Shown here piece after piece: positions 29,114-37,676 of a stretch of 64,000 nt of DNA (position 1 is its first letter; the number at the start of each line of letters is the position of its first letter). This DNA comes from Nereida sp. MMG025 (GTDB lineage: Bacteria; Pseudomonadota; Alphaproteobacteria; Rhodobacterales; Rhodobacteraceae). A program made the translations under genes and the position numbers. The notes under the pieces were generated by a model, which ran no database searches, was not told the origin of the DNA, and saw nothing but the letters and a program-made list of their open reading frames with translations. The DNA is taken from assembly GCF_021654165.1 (NCBI RefSeq), contig NZ_JAKFZN010000001.1, forward strand, positions 186,001 to 250,000, written 5' to 3'.

Positions 29114-29818
29114 ATGAGGCAGACAATGGGAGACGGGCAAGCATCGGCAGAGGCCAAGGCAGTTGTGTCGATTTTCGAATACAACCGCAATCTGCGCTAC
29201 CCTGCGATTGATACGGTTGAGGCCTATTGGCAGGGGTTGCGACATGGTCAGACCATTCCAGCCCGACGCGACGTGAACCCCCGCGGGATCGAGAACGCCT
29301 TGGAATATGCGTTTATCGCAGAACGGATTGCGCCAGGAATTGCGCGGCTGCGGTTGGCGGGGATGCACCTGAGCGATCTGTTGGGGCTGGAAGTGCGCGG
29401 GATGCCGCTGGCCAGTTTCATTGAACCGCAAGACCGTATTCGGCTGTCTGACGCGCTTGAGACGGTCTTTGCCCAACCTTCGGTGGTTGAGATGACGCTT
29501 CGGTCTGAAGGCCGCATTGGTCAGCCGCCTTTGGATGGAAAGATGATCCTGCTGCCGCTGCTGGATGATGATAGGCAGGTCACGCGCGTCTTGGGCGCTT
29601 TGGAAACGCGTAGCAAACTGGGACGCGCGCCGCGCCGTTGTACGATTTGCGATGTGTCTGTTCGCCCTGTTGAGACAGATGCGCCGCGACCCGTTCCAAA
29701 CGCGCAAGACCGTGCCGCAAAACTGGAACGTGAGCTTGCGACCGTGCGTGAGATCCATGCCAAACGTGCGCTGGACGAAAAGCGCCCTGCGCTCACTCTG
29801 ATCGACTGTCAAAGTTAA
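29114..29818 (+). CDS. PAS domain protein of the alphaproteobacterial DUF1457/PAS_5 type
   Basis: 234 residues from the ATG at 29114, with AAGGG about 10 bases upstream. Residues about 25-170 match the soluble alphaproteobacterial PAS family: YPAIDTVEAYWQGLRHGQTI, the DVNPRGIENALEYAFIAERI stretch and RLRLAGMHLSDLLGLEVRGM. A short CTICDV motif follows near residue 182, and the C-terminus is charged and probably helical. There is no output domain and no membrane segment. The role is unknown. It is monocistronic and ends in an inverted repeat followed by a terminator. Confidence 0.8.
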   Translation: MRQTMGDGQASAEAKAVVSIFEYNRNLRYPAIDTVEAYWQGLRHGQTIPARRDVNPRGIENALEYAFIAERIAPGIARLRLAGMHLSDLLGLEVRGMPLASFIEPQDRIRLSDALETVFAQPSVVEMTLRSEGRIGQPPLDGKMILLPLLDDDRQVTRVLGALETRSKLGRAPRRCTICDVSVRPVETDAPRPVPNAQDRAAKLERELATVREIHAKRALDEKRPALTLIDCQS

Positions 29819-29834
29819 TGTGATACATTAACTT
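29812..29834. repeat. Perfect inverted repeat over the stop codon of the PAS gene
   Basis: AAGTTAATGT, spacer GAT, ACATTAACTT: ten bases each side without mismatch. The TAA stop of the PAS gene lies in the left arm. It could be an extra 3' hairpin protecting the message, or a protein-binding site. Confidence 0.6.
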
Positions 29835-29859
29835 AAAGCCATAACTTACTGATAAAACA

Positions 29860-29886
29860 GGCTCCGTAAGATACGGAGCCTTTCTC
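29860..29886 (+). terminator. Terminator after the PAS gene (probably bidirectional)
   Basis: GGCTCCGTA/TACGGAGCC, nine base pairs with a 3-base loop, followed by TTTCTCTT on the plus strand and by TGTTTT on the minus strand. It could serve both the PAS gene and the convergent DAHP synthase gene. Confidence 0.85.
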
Positions 29887-29906
29887 TTGTTTGCGGAACA
29901 AAACCG

Positions 29907-31277
29907 TTAGCTTGCAGCGGCCTGACGGGCATCTGCGCGGCGGTTCGACAGCTCTTCCGACACCAGGAAGGCCAGTTCCAGCGCTTGGCTGGCGTTCAGA
30001 CGTGGGTCACAGGCTGTGTGATACCGTGCCGACAGGTCTTCGTCGGTGACGGCGCGGACACCGCCGGTGCATTCGGTCACGTCTTTGCCTGTCATTTCAA
30101 AATGCACACCGCCCGGGATGGTGCCTTCGGCGGCGTGGATGCCAAAGAATTCGCGCACTTCGCGCAGCACGCTGTCAAAGGGGCGCGTTTTGTAGCCAGA
30201 GGACGATTTGATGGTGTTGCCGTGCATCGGATCACAGGACCAAAGCACATTGGCCCCTTCCTGCTTTACAGTCTTGATCAGCCGTGGAAGATGATCGCCC
30301 ACGCTGCCTGCCCCAAACCGCGCGATAAGCGTCAGACGACCAGCTTCGTTTTCGGGGTTCAGTTTGGACATCAGAACCTTGAGATCCTCTTCGGTTGTGG
30401 TCGGGCCACATTTCAAACCGATCGGGTTTTGCACGCCGCGGCAGAATTCGACATGCGCCCCATCGGGCTGGCGCGTGCGATCGCCGATCCAGATCATATG
30501 ACCCGAGCCTGCGATGGGCAGACCTGTGGTGCTGTCTTCGCGGCACAACGCTTCTTCATATTCCAGCAGCAGCGCTTCGTGGCTGGTGTAGAAATCCACG
30601 GCCTGCAGCGTATGCGCTGTTTCCTGATTGACGCCTGCGGCCTTCATAAAGTCGAGCGTATCGCTGATGCGGTCGGCCAGATCACGGTATTTCGCGGCTT
30701 TTTCACTTTCGGTAAAGCCAAGCGTCCAAGCGTGGACCTGATGCACATCGGCATAGCCGCCTGTCGAAAACGCCCGCACAAGGTTCAGCGATGCGGCGGC
30801 TTGGGTGTAGGCCTGCAACATGCGCTGCGGATCGGGGATGCGCGCTTCTGGCGTGAAGTCGAAGCCGTTGATGATATCACCGCGGTAGCTTGGCAGTTCG
30901 ACATCCGATTTCACCTCGGTGGGTGCCGACCGTGGTTTGGCAAATTGTCCTGCCATACGGCCCACTTTGACCACAGGCACCTTTGCGCCATAGGTCAGAA
31001 CCATCGCCATTTGCAGCATGACTTTGAAGGTATCGCGGATGGTGTCGGCACTGAATTCAGCAAAGCTTTCGGCGCAATCGCCGCCTTGCAACAAAAACGC
31101 TTCCCCCCGCGAGGCAGCCGCCAGTTCACTGCGCAGGCGGCGCGCTTCACCGGCAAAGACCAAAGGGGGATAGCGGCGCAACTGGGCCTCGACATCGGCC
31201 AATGCGGCTGCATCGGTATAGTCGGGCATCTGCACGCGGGGTTTGTTGCGCCATGCGGTTTTTTGCCAGTTGCTCAT
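29907..31277 (-). CDS. aroG: Class II 3-deoxy-7-phosphoheptulonate (DAHP) synthase
   Basis: 456 residues; condenses phosphoenolpyruvate and erythrose 4-phosphate in the first step of the shikimate pathway. It is the plant/mycobacterial class II form: [20 protein letters not shown] near residue 62, [19 protein letters not shown] near 103, [15 protein letters not shown] near 290 and [20 protein letters not shown] near 345. The Cys in GGDCAE and the His, Glu and Asp residues of these motifs bind the metal. It starts at ATG 31277 and is divergent from the GlxA-type regulator. No other aro gene is nearby. Confidence 0.95.
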   Translation of the reverse strand: MSNWQKTAWRNKPRVQMPDYTDAAALADVEAQLRRYPPLVFAGEARRLRSELAAASRGEAFLLQGGDCAESFAEFSADTIRDTFKVMLQMAMVLTYGAKVPVVKVGRMAGQFAKPRSAPTEVKSDVELPSYRGDIINGFDFTPEARIPDPQRMLQAYTQAAASLNLVRAFSTGGYADVHQVHAWTLGFTESEKAAKYRDLADRISDTLDFMKAAGVNQETAHTLQAVDFYTSHEALLLEYEEALCREDSTTGLPIAGSGHMIWIGDRTRQPDGAHVEFCRGVQNPIGLKCGPTTTEEDLKVLMSKLNPENEAGRLTLIARFGAGSVGDHLPRLIKTVKQEGANVLWSCDPMHGNTIKSSSGYKTRPFDSVLREVREFFGIHAAEGTIPGGVHFEMTGKDVTECTGGVRAVTDEDLSARYHTACDPRLNASQALELAFLVSEELSNRRADARQAAAS

Positions 31278-31503
31278 CGTCCTAAGTCCCTTGTGGAATG
31301 GGTAACATCTATTGCTGTGGCCCCGCCGTTAGCGATACCACGCACCTTTGTTAAACGAGCTTGTGGATAAGGCCAATGGGTCATGTGCGGGCAAAACGGG
31401 TTTTTCGCTTATAGATGACGCAGCGCAGCATCGAATTGCTCTTGAAAAGCGGTGCCAAAACTGAGCAGGCTTGACCACGATACGCCTGCAAAAGGTTTGC
31501 ACC
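31278..31503. other. Divergent spacer between DAHP synthase and the GlxA-family regulator
   Basis: 226 bases holding both promoters. I saw no RNA gene, strong hairpin or recognised operator here. Confidence 0.5.
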
Positions 31504-32505
31504 ATGAGCGAAACGCGCACGACAGTTCCCGTCACCGCCCCCAATAAGCCGAAACGGTTTGTCTTTGTTTTGCTGGATAATTTCAGCATGTTGTCTTTTT
31601 CGGCCGCGGTTGAGGCCTTGCGGATTGCGAATCGTATGGCCGGTAGCGTGCTCTATTCGTGGCATCTTGTTGGTGAAGGTGGCGATATCGTCAAATGCTC
31701 TGCGGGGATTTCCTATGTGGTGGATGCCGATCTGGAAGAACAGCTGCGCGATGACGTGGTTGTTTTGTGTGGCGGCATTGATGTGCAGGCGGCAACAACC
31801 AAGCGGTTGTTGAACTGGATCCGCCGTGAAGCGCGGCGCGGCGTCACAATGGCGGGGCTGTGCACAGCGGGCTATTCGCTGGCCAAAGCGGGATTGCTGG
31901 ATGGAAAGAAAGCCACAATCCATTGGGAAAACTCCGACAGTTTTGCCGAAGAGTTTGAAGAGGTCGAATTGACCAAATCGGTGTTTGTCATGGACGGCAA
32001 CCGTTACACGACCGCCGGTGGAACTGCATCGATTGATCTGATGCTCAAGCTGATTGCCAATGACCATGGTGAAGAGCTGACAAACGCGGTGGCCGATCAG
32101 TTGATCTATAGCTCTATCCGCACCGATCAGGACACACAGAGGCTGTCCATTCCCACCCGAATTGGCGTGCGTCATCCGAAACTGAGCCAAGTGATCCAGA
32201 TGATGGAAGCCAATATCGAAGAGCCGATAAGCCCGTCGATCCTGGCCAAGGAGGTCGGCATGTCGACGCGCCAGCTGGAACGGCTGTTTCGCCGCTACCT
32301 GAACCGCAGTCCCAAGCGCTACTACATGGAATTACGCCTGCAAAAAGCGCGCAACCTGCTGATGCAGACGGATATGAGTGTGATCAATGTGGCGCTGGCC
32401 TGCGGGTTTGCGTCGCCGTCGCATTTCTCCAAATGCTACCGCTCGCATTACCAGACCACGCCTTACAGGGAGCGCGGTGCGCAAGCAGCGCGGCTGTCGA
32501 TATAG
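31504..32505 (+). CDS. GlxA-family transcriptional regulator (DJ-1/PfpI plus AraC HTH), GbdR-like
   Basis: 333 residues from the ATG at 31504 (AAAGG just upstream). The N-terminal DJ-1/PfpI-like domain (about 15-195) starts RFVFVLLDNFSMLSFSAAVE and includes MAGLCTAGYSLAKAGLLDGK, where the Cys sits at the nucleophile elbow. The AraC/XylS helix-turn-helix domain is about 225-325 (EPISPSILAKEVGMSTRQLE and INVALACGFASPSHFSKCYR). The layout and sequence resemble GbdR and CdhR, which sense glycine betaine, dimethylglycine or carnitine. Two dimethylglycine-dehydrogenase-like genes lie about 10 kb away, so a regulatory link is plausible but unproven. Confidence 0.88.
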   Translation: MSETRTTVPVTAPNKPKRFVFVLLDNFSMLSFSAAVEALRIANRMAGSVLYSWHLVGEGGDIVKCSAGISYVVDADLEEQLRDDVVVLCGGIDVQAATTKRLLNWIRREARRGVTMAGLCTAGYSLAKAGLLDGKKATIHWENSDSFAEEFEEVELTKSVFVMDGNRYTTAGGTASIDLMLKLIANDHGEELTNAVADQLIYSSIRTDQDTQRLSIPTRIGVRHPKLSQVIQMMEANIEEPISPSILAKEVGMSTRQLERLFRRYLNRSPKRYYMELRLQKARNLLMQTDMSVINVALACGFASPSHFSKCYRSHYQTTPYRERGAQAARLSI

Positions 32506-32534
32506 CATCCTACCCGAAATTGCGCGAGGTGGAG

Positions 32535-33200
32535 GTGATTGCCCAGGCGGATCGTCACCCCCACGCCAATGATCTGGACAGGCTGGCGGCGCGGTTTGTG
32601 CATCGGTTTGATGTGCCCCATGTGCCCTTTCCGTCGCTGCGCAACACCTGTGAACCGGCATTTCCAGCGCTGGATCACCCCGACTGGTATTTCCGCAATG
32701 ATCTGTCGTTGCCGTTCAAATCGACAGGTGTCGCGGTACGCGGCACGACGATCTGGGAGGGCCGTGCGCTGTGTCTGTGTGATGAAGGTGGATTGATCTA
32801 TGGGGCACAATTTCGGGGCAGCGTGGTCGGCCATGACCTGCTTCAAACAAAACACTGGCACATCAAGAGCCTCGGGGGCTATCTGATTTTGCGATATTTC
32901 GATGCGATGCAAAAAGCGCTGAACACGCAGGTCGATATCGACAAGAATATCAACGCGCGGCAGAACGAGCCCCCAGAGTTCTGGGCGCAGGTGAGCGCCT
33001 ATTTTCTGATGCTCGGTGATGGATTTTGGCAATCGCTGACTGATTGGCTGGACGACACACCCGCGGCGCAGGACATAAGCAAGGCCTTATTCGCAGGACG
33101 CGCAGCAAGTGGCCCTTGGTTTGAACGTGAGATACGAAAGGATTTAGCAAGCTACGCGAGCAGTATCCTCACGCGCGCTTACATGAAGGGACCCAAATGA
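32535..33200 (+). CDS. Protein of unknown function
   Basis: About 221 residues if GTG at 32535 is the start (GAGG a few bases before). GTG at 32529 or a start inside the regulator gene cannot be excluded, since the frame is open from 32433. I do not recognise the family. It is soluble, without a signal peptide. Visible stretches are DHPDWYFRNDLSLPFKSTGV, TIWEGRALCLCDEGGLIYGA and WHIKSLGGYLILRYFDAMQK, then a helical C-terminus rich in Trp. It follows the GlxA-family regulator closely and probably shares its transcript. Confidence 0.7.
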   Translation: MIAQADRHPHANDLDRLAARFVHRFDVPHVPFPSLRNTCEPAFPALDHPDWYFRNDLSLPFKSTGVAVRGTTIWEGRALCLCDEGGLIYGAQFRGSVVGHDLLQTKHWHIKSLGGYLILRYFDAMQKALNTQVDIDKNINARQNEPPEFWAQVSAYFLMLGDGFWQSLTDWLDDTPAAQDISKALFAGRAASGPWFEREIRKDLASYASSILTRAYMKGPK

Positions 33201-33244
33201 GCGGGCAAGCCCGCACATCATACTTTGTTGGGGCGCTGCCCCAA
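33201..33244. repeat. Tandem short palindromes after the unknown gene
   Basis: GCGGGC-AA-GCCCGC (33201-33214) is followed by TTGGGGC-GCT-GCCCCAA (33228-33244) and then ACCCCGAGGTATTT. The second part looks like a dispersed palindromic element that I associate with Rhodobacterales intergenic regions. It lies between convergent genes and may act as a terminator. Confidence 0.55.
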
Positions 33245-33273
33245 ACCCCGAGGTATTTCGACAACAATGAAGA

Positions 33274-34335
33274 TCACGGGGTCAATCGATAGACGGTGCC
33301 GTTGCCGACGCTGATGAACAGGATTGATCCATCGCGGGCTTGGGTGATGTCGCGCACGCGGCTGGTTTGGGGGGTCTGGATTTGTTCCACTTCGCGGACG
33401 GGGTTGGTGGACAGGCGTGCAATGTAATCGAATTTGAGACTTCCGACCAAAAGATCGCCCTGCCATTGGGGAAATGCGCTGCCTGTGTAGGCCAAAAGAC
33501 CGGATGGGGCGATGCTTGGGTCCCAGTAGAATTCGGGCTGTTCCATCCCGTCTTGCGTTGTGCCTTCGCCGATGCGCGCGCCCGAATAGTGGCGCCCGTA
33601 GCTGATGACGGGCCAGCCGTAATTGTTGCCAGCGCCGATCCGATTGACTTCATCGCCACCACGCGCGCCGTGTTCTGCGGTCCATAGGGTGCCATTTGCG
33701 TCAAAATCGGCCCCTTGCGGATTGCGATGTCCAAAGCTGAAGATCTCGGGCAGCACATCATCGCGGGCCACAAACGGATTGTCATTGGGGATGCGCCCGG
33801 CGCGGGTGACGCGGATGATCGCGCCATTGTGGTTGGTGGTATCTTGCGCACTTGGGCGGTCCCCGCGATCCCCGATTGTGACGTAAAGCATGCCGTCAGG
33901 GCCTTCGACCACGCGGCTGCCAAAATGCCGCCCGCCGCGGCTGCCGGCCTTTGCGACAAACAAATCGCGCACGTTGCGCAGACGTGTGCCATCGGCGCTG
34001 AGCGTGCCTACGGCGAGTGCTGTCCCTTCGCCGCGTCCCTGGGGTTTGGCATAGGTCAGAAATACCTCGCGGGTTTGTGCAAAATCACGCGGGAGGGTTA
34101 CATCAAGCAGACCGCCCTGCCCGTTGGCCGAGACCTGCGGCACGCCCCGCACGTTTTGCGCAGTGCCATCCGCGATATGCAAAAGCCGGCCGTCCCGTTC
34201 GGTGACAAGAAATGCGCCGCTTGGCAGCTCCTCGACCGCCCAAGGGGTATCAAGCCCTGTCACAACGGGGGTAAACGTCAAAGCCGCTGCGGCTTGGGTC
34301 CAAAGAATTGCCGCACCTGTTGTGATCCACCGCAT
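33274..34335 (-). CDS. PQQ-dependent aldose sugar dehydrogenase family protein, secreted
   Basis: 353 residues from the ATG at 34335, with GAGGAG upstream and a signal peptide ending TQAAAALTF. It is a six-bladed beta-propeller of the soluble glucose dehydrogenase/YliI class: GLDTPWAVEELPSGAFLVTE near residue 27, a catalytic-type His in NGQGGLLDVTLP and the following blades, GDRGDRPSAQDTTNHNG near 175, FSFGHRNPQGADFDANGTLW near 220 and AEHGARGGDEVNRIGAGNNY near 243. Members oxidise aldoses with PQQ and calcium in the periplasm. The substrate is unknown. It is a single gene, convergent with the preceding one. Confidence 0.9.
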   Translation of the reverse strand: MRWITTGAAILWTQAAAALTFTPVVTGLDTPWAVEELPSGAFLVTERDGRLLHIADGTAQNVRGVPQVSANGQGGLLDVTLPRDFAQTREVFLTYAKPQGRGEGTALAVGTLSADGTRLRNVRDLFVAKAGSRGGRHFGSRVVEGPDGMLYVTIGDRGDRPSAQDTTNHNGAIIRVTRAGRIPNDNPFVARDDVLPEIFSFGHRNPQGADFDANGTLWTAEHGARGGDEVNRIGAGNNYGWPVISYGRHYSGARIGEGTTQDGMEQPEFYWDPSIAPSGLLAYTGSAFPQWQGDLLVGSLKFDYIARLSTNPVREVEQIQTPQTSRVRDITQARDGSILFISVGNGTVYRLTP

Positions 34336-34408
34336 CGTAATTCTCCTCTTGGTTGCGAATGATATGGGGGCGCGGTGTGGTAAGGTCAAATCGACTGCGC
34401 TCCGCGAT

Positions 34409-34424
34409 GATTTCGGGCGAAATC
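34409..34424. promoter_or_regulatory. Inverted repeat in the divergent promoter region before the liv-type operon
   Basis: GATTTCG-GG-CGAAATC, seven bases each side. It lies between the sugar dehydrogenase gene and the binding-protein gene, so it could be an operator for either. No regulator can be assigned. Confidence 0.35.
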
Positions 34425-34513
34425 CCTGCGTAACTTGGGTCTTATTTGGGTTTTAATTTTCAAAACAGCGGCCTAACTTATCGACTGGAACAAAATCCAA
34501 CTGGGAGAGAAAA

Positions 34514-35704
34514 ATGAAAAAACTATTGATGGCAACCGCTTTGACAGCCGTTGCAAGCACGCCTGCTTTGGCGGACGGGCATTCCGAAATTAAGCTGGGC
34601 GTCATTCTTGGCTTCACAGGTCCGATTGAATCGCTGACACCGTCGATGGCGGATGGCGCGGAATTGGCCATGAAAGAAGTGACCGACAGTGGCCTTTTGC
34701 TGGGCGGCGCATCGGTGATGCCTGTCCGCGCGGACAGCACATGTGTTGATGCCGCAGCTGCGACAGCGGCCGCAGAACGCCTGATCACCGCAGATGGCGT
34801 CAAGGGCATTATGGGGGCCGACTGTTCGGGTGTGACAGGTGCCATTCTGGCCAACGCCGCGCTGGCCAATGGTATCGTCATGATCTCGCCTTCGGCCACA
34901 TCGCCCGGCCTGTCTGATGCAGAAGACAATGGCTTGTTCTTCCGCACTGCCCCGTCGGATGCGCGCCAGGGTGTCGTGATGACCGAAGTGTTGCTGGAAG
35001 AAGGCATCAACGAGGTTGCGCTGACATATACAAACAATGACTACGGCAAAGGTTTGGCCGATGCGTTCCAGACCGCCTATGAAGCTGCGGGCGGCACAGT
35101 CACGATCTCGGCAGCCCACGAAGATGGCAAAGCGGACTATTCGGCTGAAGTTGGTGCACTGGCATCTGCGGGTGGCGAGCGTCTGGTTGTGGCGGGTTAC
35201 GTTGACCAAGGTGGGTCTGGCGTTGTGCGCGCGGCACTGGATTCAGGCGCATTTGATACGTTCCACTTCCCCGACGGCATGATCAGCGCCAAGCTGGCAG
35301 AGAACTTCGGTGACGAGATCGAAGGCTCGACGGGTCAGCACCCCGGCACGGACAGCCCCGGTGTGGCGATGTTTGGCGAGATGGTCGGCGATGCATTTGA
35401 TAGTACATCGCCGTTTACACCAGAAAGCTATGACGCGGCTGCGTTGATGATGTTGGCGATGCAAGCGGCAGGGTCTGCTGAACCTGCTGACTACAAGGCA
35501 ACGGTCATGGACGTGGCCAACGCGCCAGGCGTCAAGATCTTCCCCGGTCAGTTGGCGGCGGGTCTTGCGTTGCTCGAAAAGGGCATCGACATCGACTATG
35601 TCGGCGCAACATCTGTTGAGTTGATCGGCCCGGGTGAATCTGCTGGTAACTACCGCCAGATTGTTATCGAGGGTGGTGAAATCACCACGGCGAAATACCG
35701 CTAA
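34514..35704 (+). CDS. Branched-chain amino-acid-type ABC transporter, periplasmic binding protein
   Basis: 396 residues, LivJ-type (peripla_BP_6 family). The signal peptide ends STPALADGH. The mature part starts IKLGVILGFTGPIESLTPSM and contains GADCSGVTGAILANAALANG near residue 100 and MISPSATSPGLSD near 125, where the ligand-binding Ser/Thr are expected. GGGAGAG precedes the ATG. It is followed by a hairpin and then four transporter genes in the same direction. The substrate could be branched-chain amino acids or another small amide or amino acid; the sequence does not decide. Confidence 0.92.
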   Translation: MKKLLMATALTAVASTPALADGHSEIKLGVILGFTGPIESLTPSMADGAELAMKEVTDSGLLLGGASVMPVRADSTCVDAAAATAAAERLITADGVKGIMGADCSGVTGAILANAALANGIVMISPSATSPGLSDAEDNGLFFRTAPSDARQGVVMTEVLLEEGINEVALTYTNNDYGKGLADAFQTAYEAAGGTVTISAAHEDGKADYSAEVGALASAGGERLVVAGYVDQGGSGVVRAALDSGAFDTFHFPDGMISAKLAENFGDEIEGSTGQHPGTDSPGVAMFGEMVGDAFDSTSPFTPESYDAAALMMLAMQAAGSAEPADYKATVMDVANAPGVKIFPGQLAAGLALLEKGIDIDYVGATSVELIGPGESAGNYRQIVIEGGEITTAKYR

Positions 35705-35725
35705 CCTTCGGCAAAACAACATCAG

Positions 35726-35751
35726 ACAGCGCGGCTTTTGTCGCGCTGTTT
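35726..35751 (+). terminator. Hairpin after the binding-protein gene (possible attenuator)
   Basis: ACAGCGCG/CGCGCTGT, eight base pairs with an 8-base loop, followed by TT and CAATAAG. The weak T run suggests partial termination, which would give more binding protein than membrane components. Confidence 0.6.
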
Positions 35752-35794
35752 CAATAAGATAGGGCGCGTTATTAAACCGCGCATGGGGACGTGG

Positions 35795-36577
35795 ATGATT
35801 AAGGTAGAAAACCTTTCCAAGCATTTTGGCGGCTTTCGCGCCGTAGATGGCGCATCGCTTGAAATTGCACAGGGCTCAATCACGGGGCTGATCGGCCCCA
35901 ATGGTGCGGGAAAAACCACTCTTTTCAATGTGATCGCAGGTGTTCTTGAACCAACAGGTGGCCGCGTGACCATGGCGGGCGAGGACATAACGGGACTGCC
36001 CCCGCACAAGCTGTTTCACAAAGGTTTGCTGCGCACCTTCCAGATTGCGCATGAATTTTCGTCCATGTCGTGCCGCGAAAACCTGATGATGGTCCCTGGT
36101 GGGCAGACCGGCGAGACCCTTTGGAACACGTGGTTTGGCCGCAAACGGATCGCAGATGAAGAACGCGCCTTGCGTGCCAAGGCCGATGAGGTGTTGGAAT
36201 TTCTTACGATCAGCCATCTGGCCGATCATAAGGCGGGTCAGGTCTCGGGCGGGCAAAAAAAGCTGCTGGAACTGGGACGCACGATGATGGTGGACGCCAA
36301 GATTGTCTTTCTGGACGAAGTCGGCGCTGGCGTGAACCGCACACTTCTGAACACCATCGGTGATGCGATCATCCGTTTGAATAAGGAACGTGGCTACACC
36401 TTTGTCGTGATCGAACACGACATGGATTTTATCGGACGGTTGTGTGACCCCGTGATCTGTATGGCCGAAGGCAAGGTTTTGGCCGAAGGCACATTGGACG
36501 AGATCAAAGCCAACGAACAGGTGATCGAGGCCTATCTTGGCACTGGGTTGAAAAATAAGGACAAAGTAGAGGCATGA
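35795..36577 (+). CDS. livG: Branched-chain amino-acid-type ABC transporter ATP-binding protein LivG
   Basis: 260 residues from the ATG at 35795, preceded by GGGGA at a good distance; upstream in-frame ATGs lie in the spacer. Walker A is GPNGAGKTT near residue 37, the signature is VSGGQKKLLELG near 150 and Walker B is VFLDEVGAGVN near 172. The LivG-specific switch region IEHDMDFIGRLCD is present. Here the usual DEP after Walker B reads DEV. Its stop overlaps the start of the second ATPase gene. Confidence 0.93.
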   Translation: MIKVENLSKHFGGFRAVDGASLEIAQGSITGLIGPNGAGKTTLFNVIAGVLEPTGGRVTMAGEDITGLPPHKLFHKGLLRTFQIAHEFSSMSCRENLMMVPGGQTGETLWNTWFGRKRIADEERALRAKADEVLEFLTISHLADHKAGQVSGGQKKLLELGRTMMVDAKIVFLDEVGAGVNRTLLNTIGDAIIRLNKERGYTFVVIEHDMDFIGRLCDPVICMAEGKVLAEGTLDEIKANEQVIEAYLGTGLKNKDKVEA

Positions 36578-37287
36578 GCGATCCTTTCCTGATTGGACGC
36601 GAGATGACGGGCGGCTATGGCAAGGGCCCCGACATTCTGCACGACTGCACCATCGGCGTTGAAAAAGGTGAAATTGCCGTGATTGTCGGCCCGAATGGGG
36701 CGGGCAAATCGACAGCCATGAAAGCCGTGTTTGGCATGCTGGATGTGCGCAGCGGCGCGGTGATGCTGGACGGTGAAGACATCACCGCCCTCACCCCGCA
36801 AGCGCGCGTGCGCAAGGGCATGGGGTTTGTGCCCCAGACATCCAACATCTTTACCTCGATGACCGTTGAGGAAAATCTTGAGATGGGCGCATTTATCCGC
36901 ACCGATGAGATCAAGCATACGATGGAGCAGGTCTATGAGCTGTTCCCGATCCTGCGCGACAAGCGCAATCAGGCCGCAGGCGAGCTGTCGGGCGGTCAAC
37001 GCCAGCAGGTCGCCGTGGGGCGTGCGCTGATGACCCAACCCACCGTGCTGATGCTGGACGAGCCGACCGCAGGAGTCAGCCCGATTGTGATGGACGAGCT
37101 GTTTGATCGGATCATCGAAGTGGCCCGAACAGGGATTTCGATCCTGATGGTCGAACAGAATGCCCGCCAAGCGCTTGAAATCGCTGACAAAGGGTATGTT
37201 CTGGTTCAGGGCCGCAATGCGTTTACGGACACAGGCCAAGCGTTGTTGAACGATCCCGAAGTTCGCAAATCTTTCTTGGGCGGGTGA
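36574..37287 (+). CDS. livF: Branched-chain amino-acid-type ABC transporter ATP-binding protein LivF
   Basis: 237 residues. Walker A is GPNGAGKST near residue 39, the signature LSGGQRQQVAVGRALM near 138 and Walker B VLMLDEPTAGVSP near 160. The EQNARQALEIAD region is typical of LivF. It starts in an ATGA overlap with livG and so is probably translated by coupling. It pairs with LivG to energise LivH/LivM. Confidence 0.95.
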   Translation: MSDPFLIGREMTGGYGKGPDILHDCTIGVEKGEIAVIVGPNGAGKSTAMKAVFGMLDVRSGAVMLDGEDITALTPQARVRKGMGFVPQTSNIFTSMTVEENLEMGAFIRTDEIKHTMEQVYELFPILRDKRNQAAGELSGGQRQQVAVGRALMTQPTVLMLDEPTAGVSPIVMDELFDRIIEVARTGISILMVEQNARQALEIADKGYVLVQGRNAFTDTGQALLNDPEVRKSFLGG

Positions 37288-37292
37288 TCGTT

Positions 37293-37676
37293 ATGAAAAA
37301 ATCCCTAATCCTAATGTGTTACCTTAGCTTTGCCGCGCAACCTGTTGTGGCTAATGAAAATAACATCAGCTTGCAATGCACGTTCACGCAAGAATGCGTG
37401 ATAGGCGAGACCTGTCAGAGTACTGATTTCAAGGCAAGCCTGTCGCTGACAGAGGAGGCGCAAAACGCCATTATCTCGGTCGCCAATGGCGTGATGACGA
37501 CCGATGCCGAGACGCTTACACTGCGCGGACTGTCACGAGACGGGCAACTGTCGCTCAATGGTGCTGGCGTGTTCCCCGTATCTCATCATTTCACGGTCTG
37601 GTCCGACGCACAGGCGACCTACACCACCCACATCTCATCCGAATTCAGCGTTACCTATATGGGATCATGCCAATGA
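37293..37676 (+). CDS. Small secreted protein of unknown function inside the liv-type operon
   Basis: 127 residues from the ATG at 37293; a GTG at 37284 would add three residues. A signal peptide (MKKSLILMCYLSFAAQPVVA) precedes a mature part of about 105 residues with clustered Cys in LQCTFTQECVIGETC and one near the C-terminus (GSCQ), so disulfides are likely in the periplasm. The rest is predicted beta-rich. I do not know the family. It lies between the ATPase and permease genes and overlaps livH by ATGA, so it is cotranscribed and translated with the transporter. An accessory role in uptake is inference. Confidence 0.75.
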   Translation: MKKSLILMCYLSFAAQPVVANENNISLQCTFTQECVIGETCQSTDFKASLSLTEEAQNAIISVANGVMTTDAETLTLRGLSRDGQLSLNGAGVFPVSHHFTVWSDAQATYTTHISSEFSVTYMGSCQ

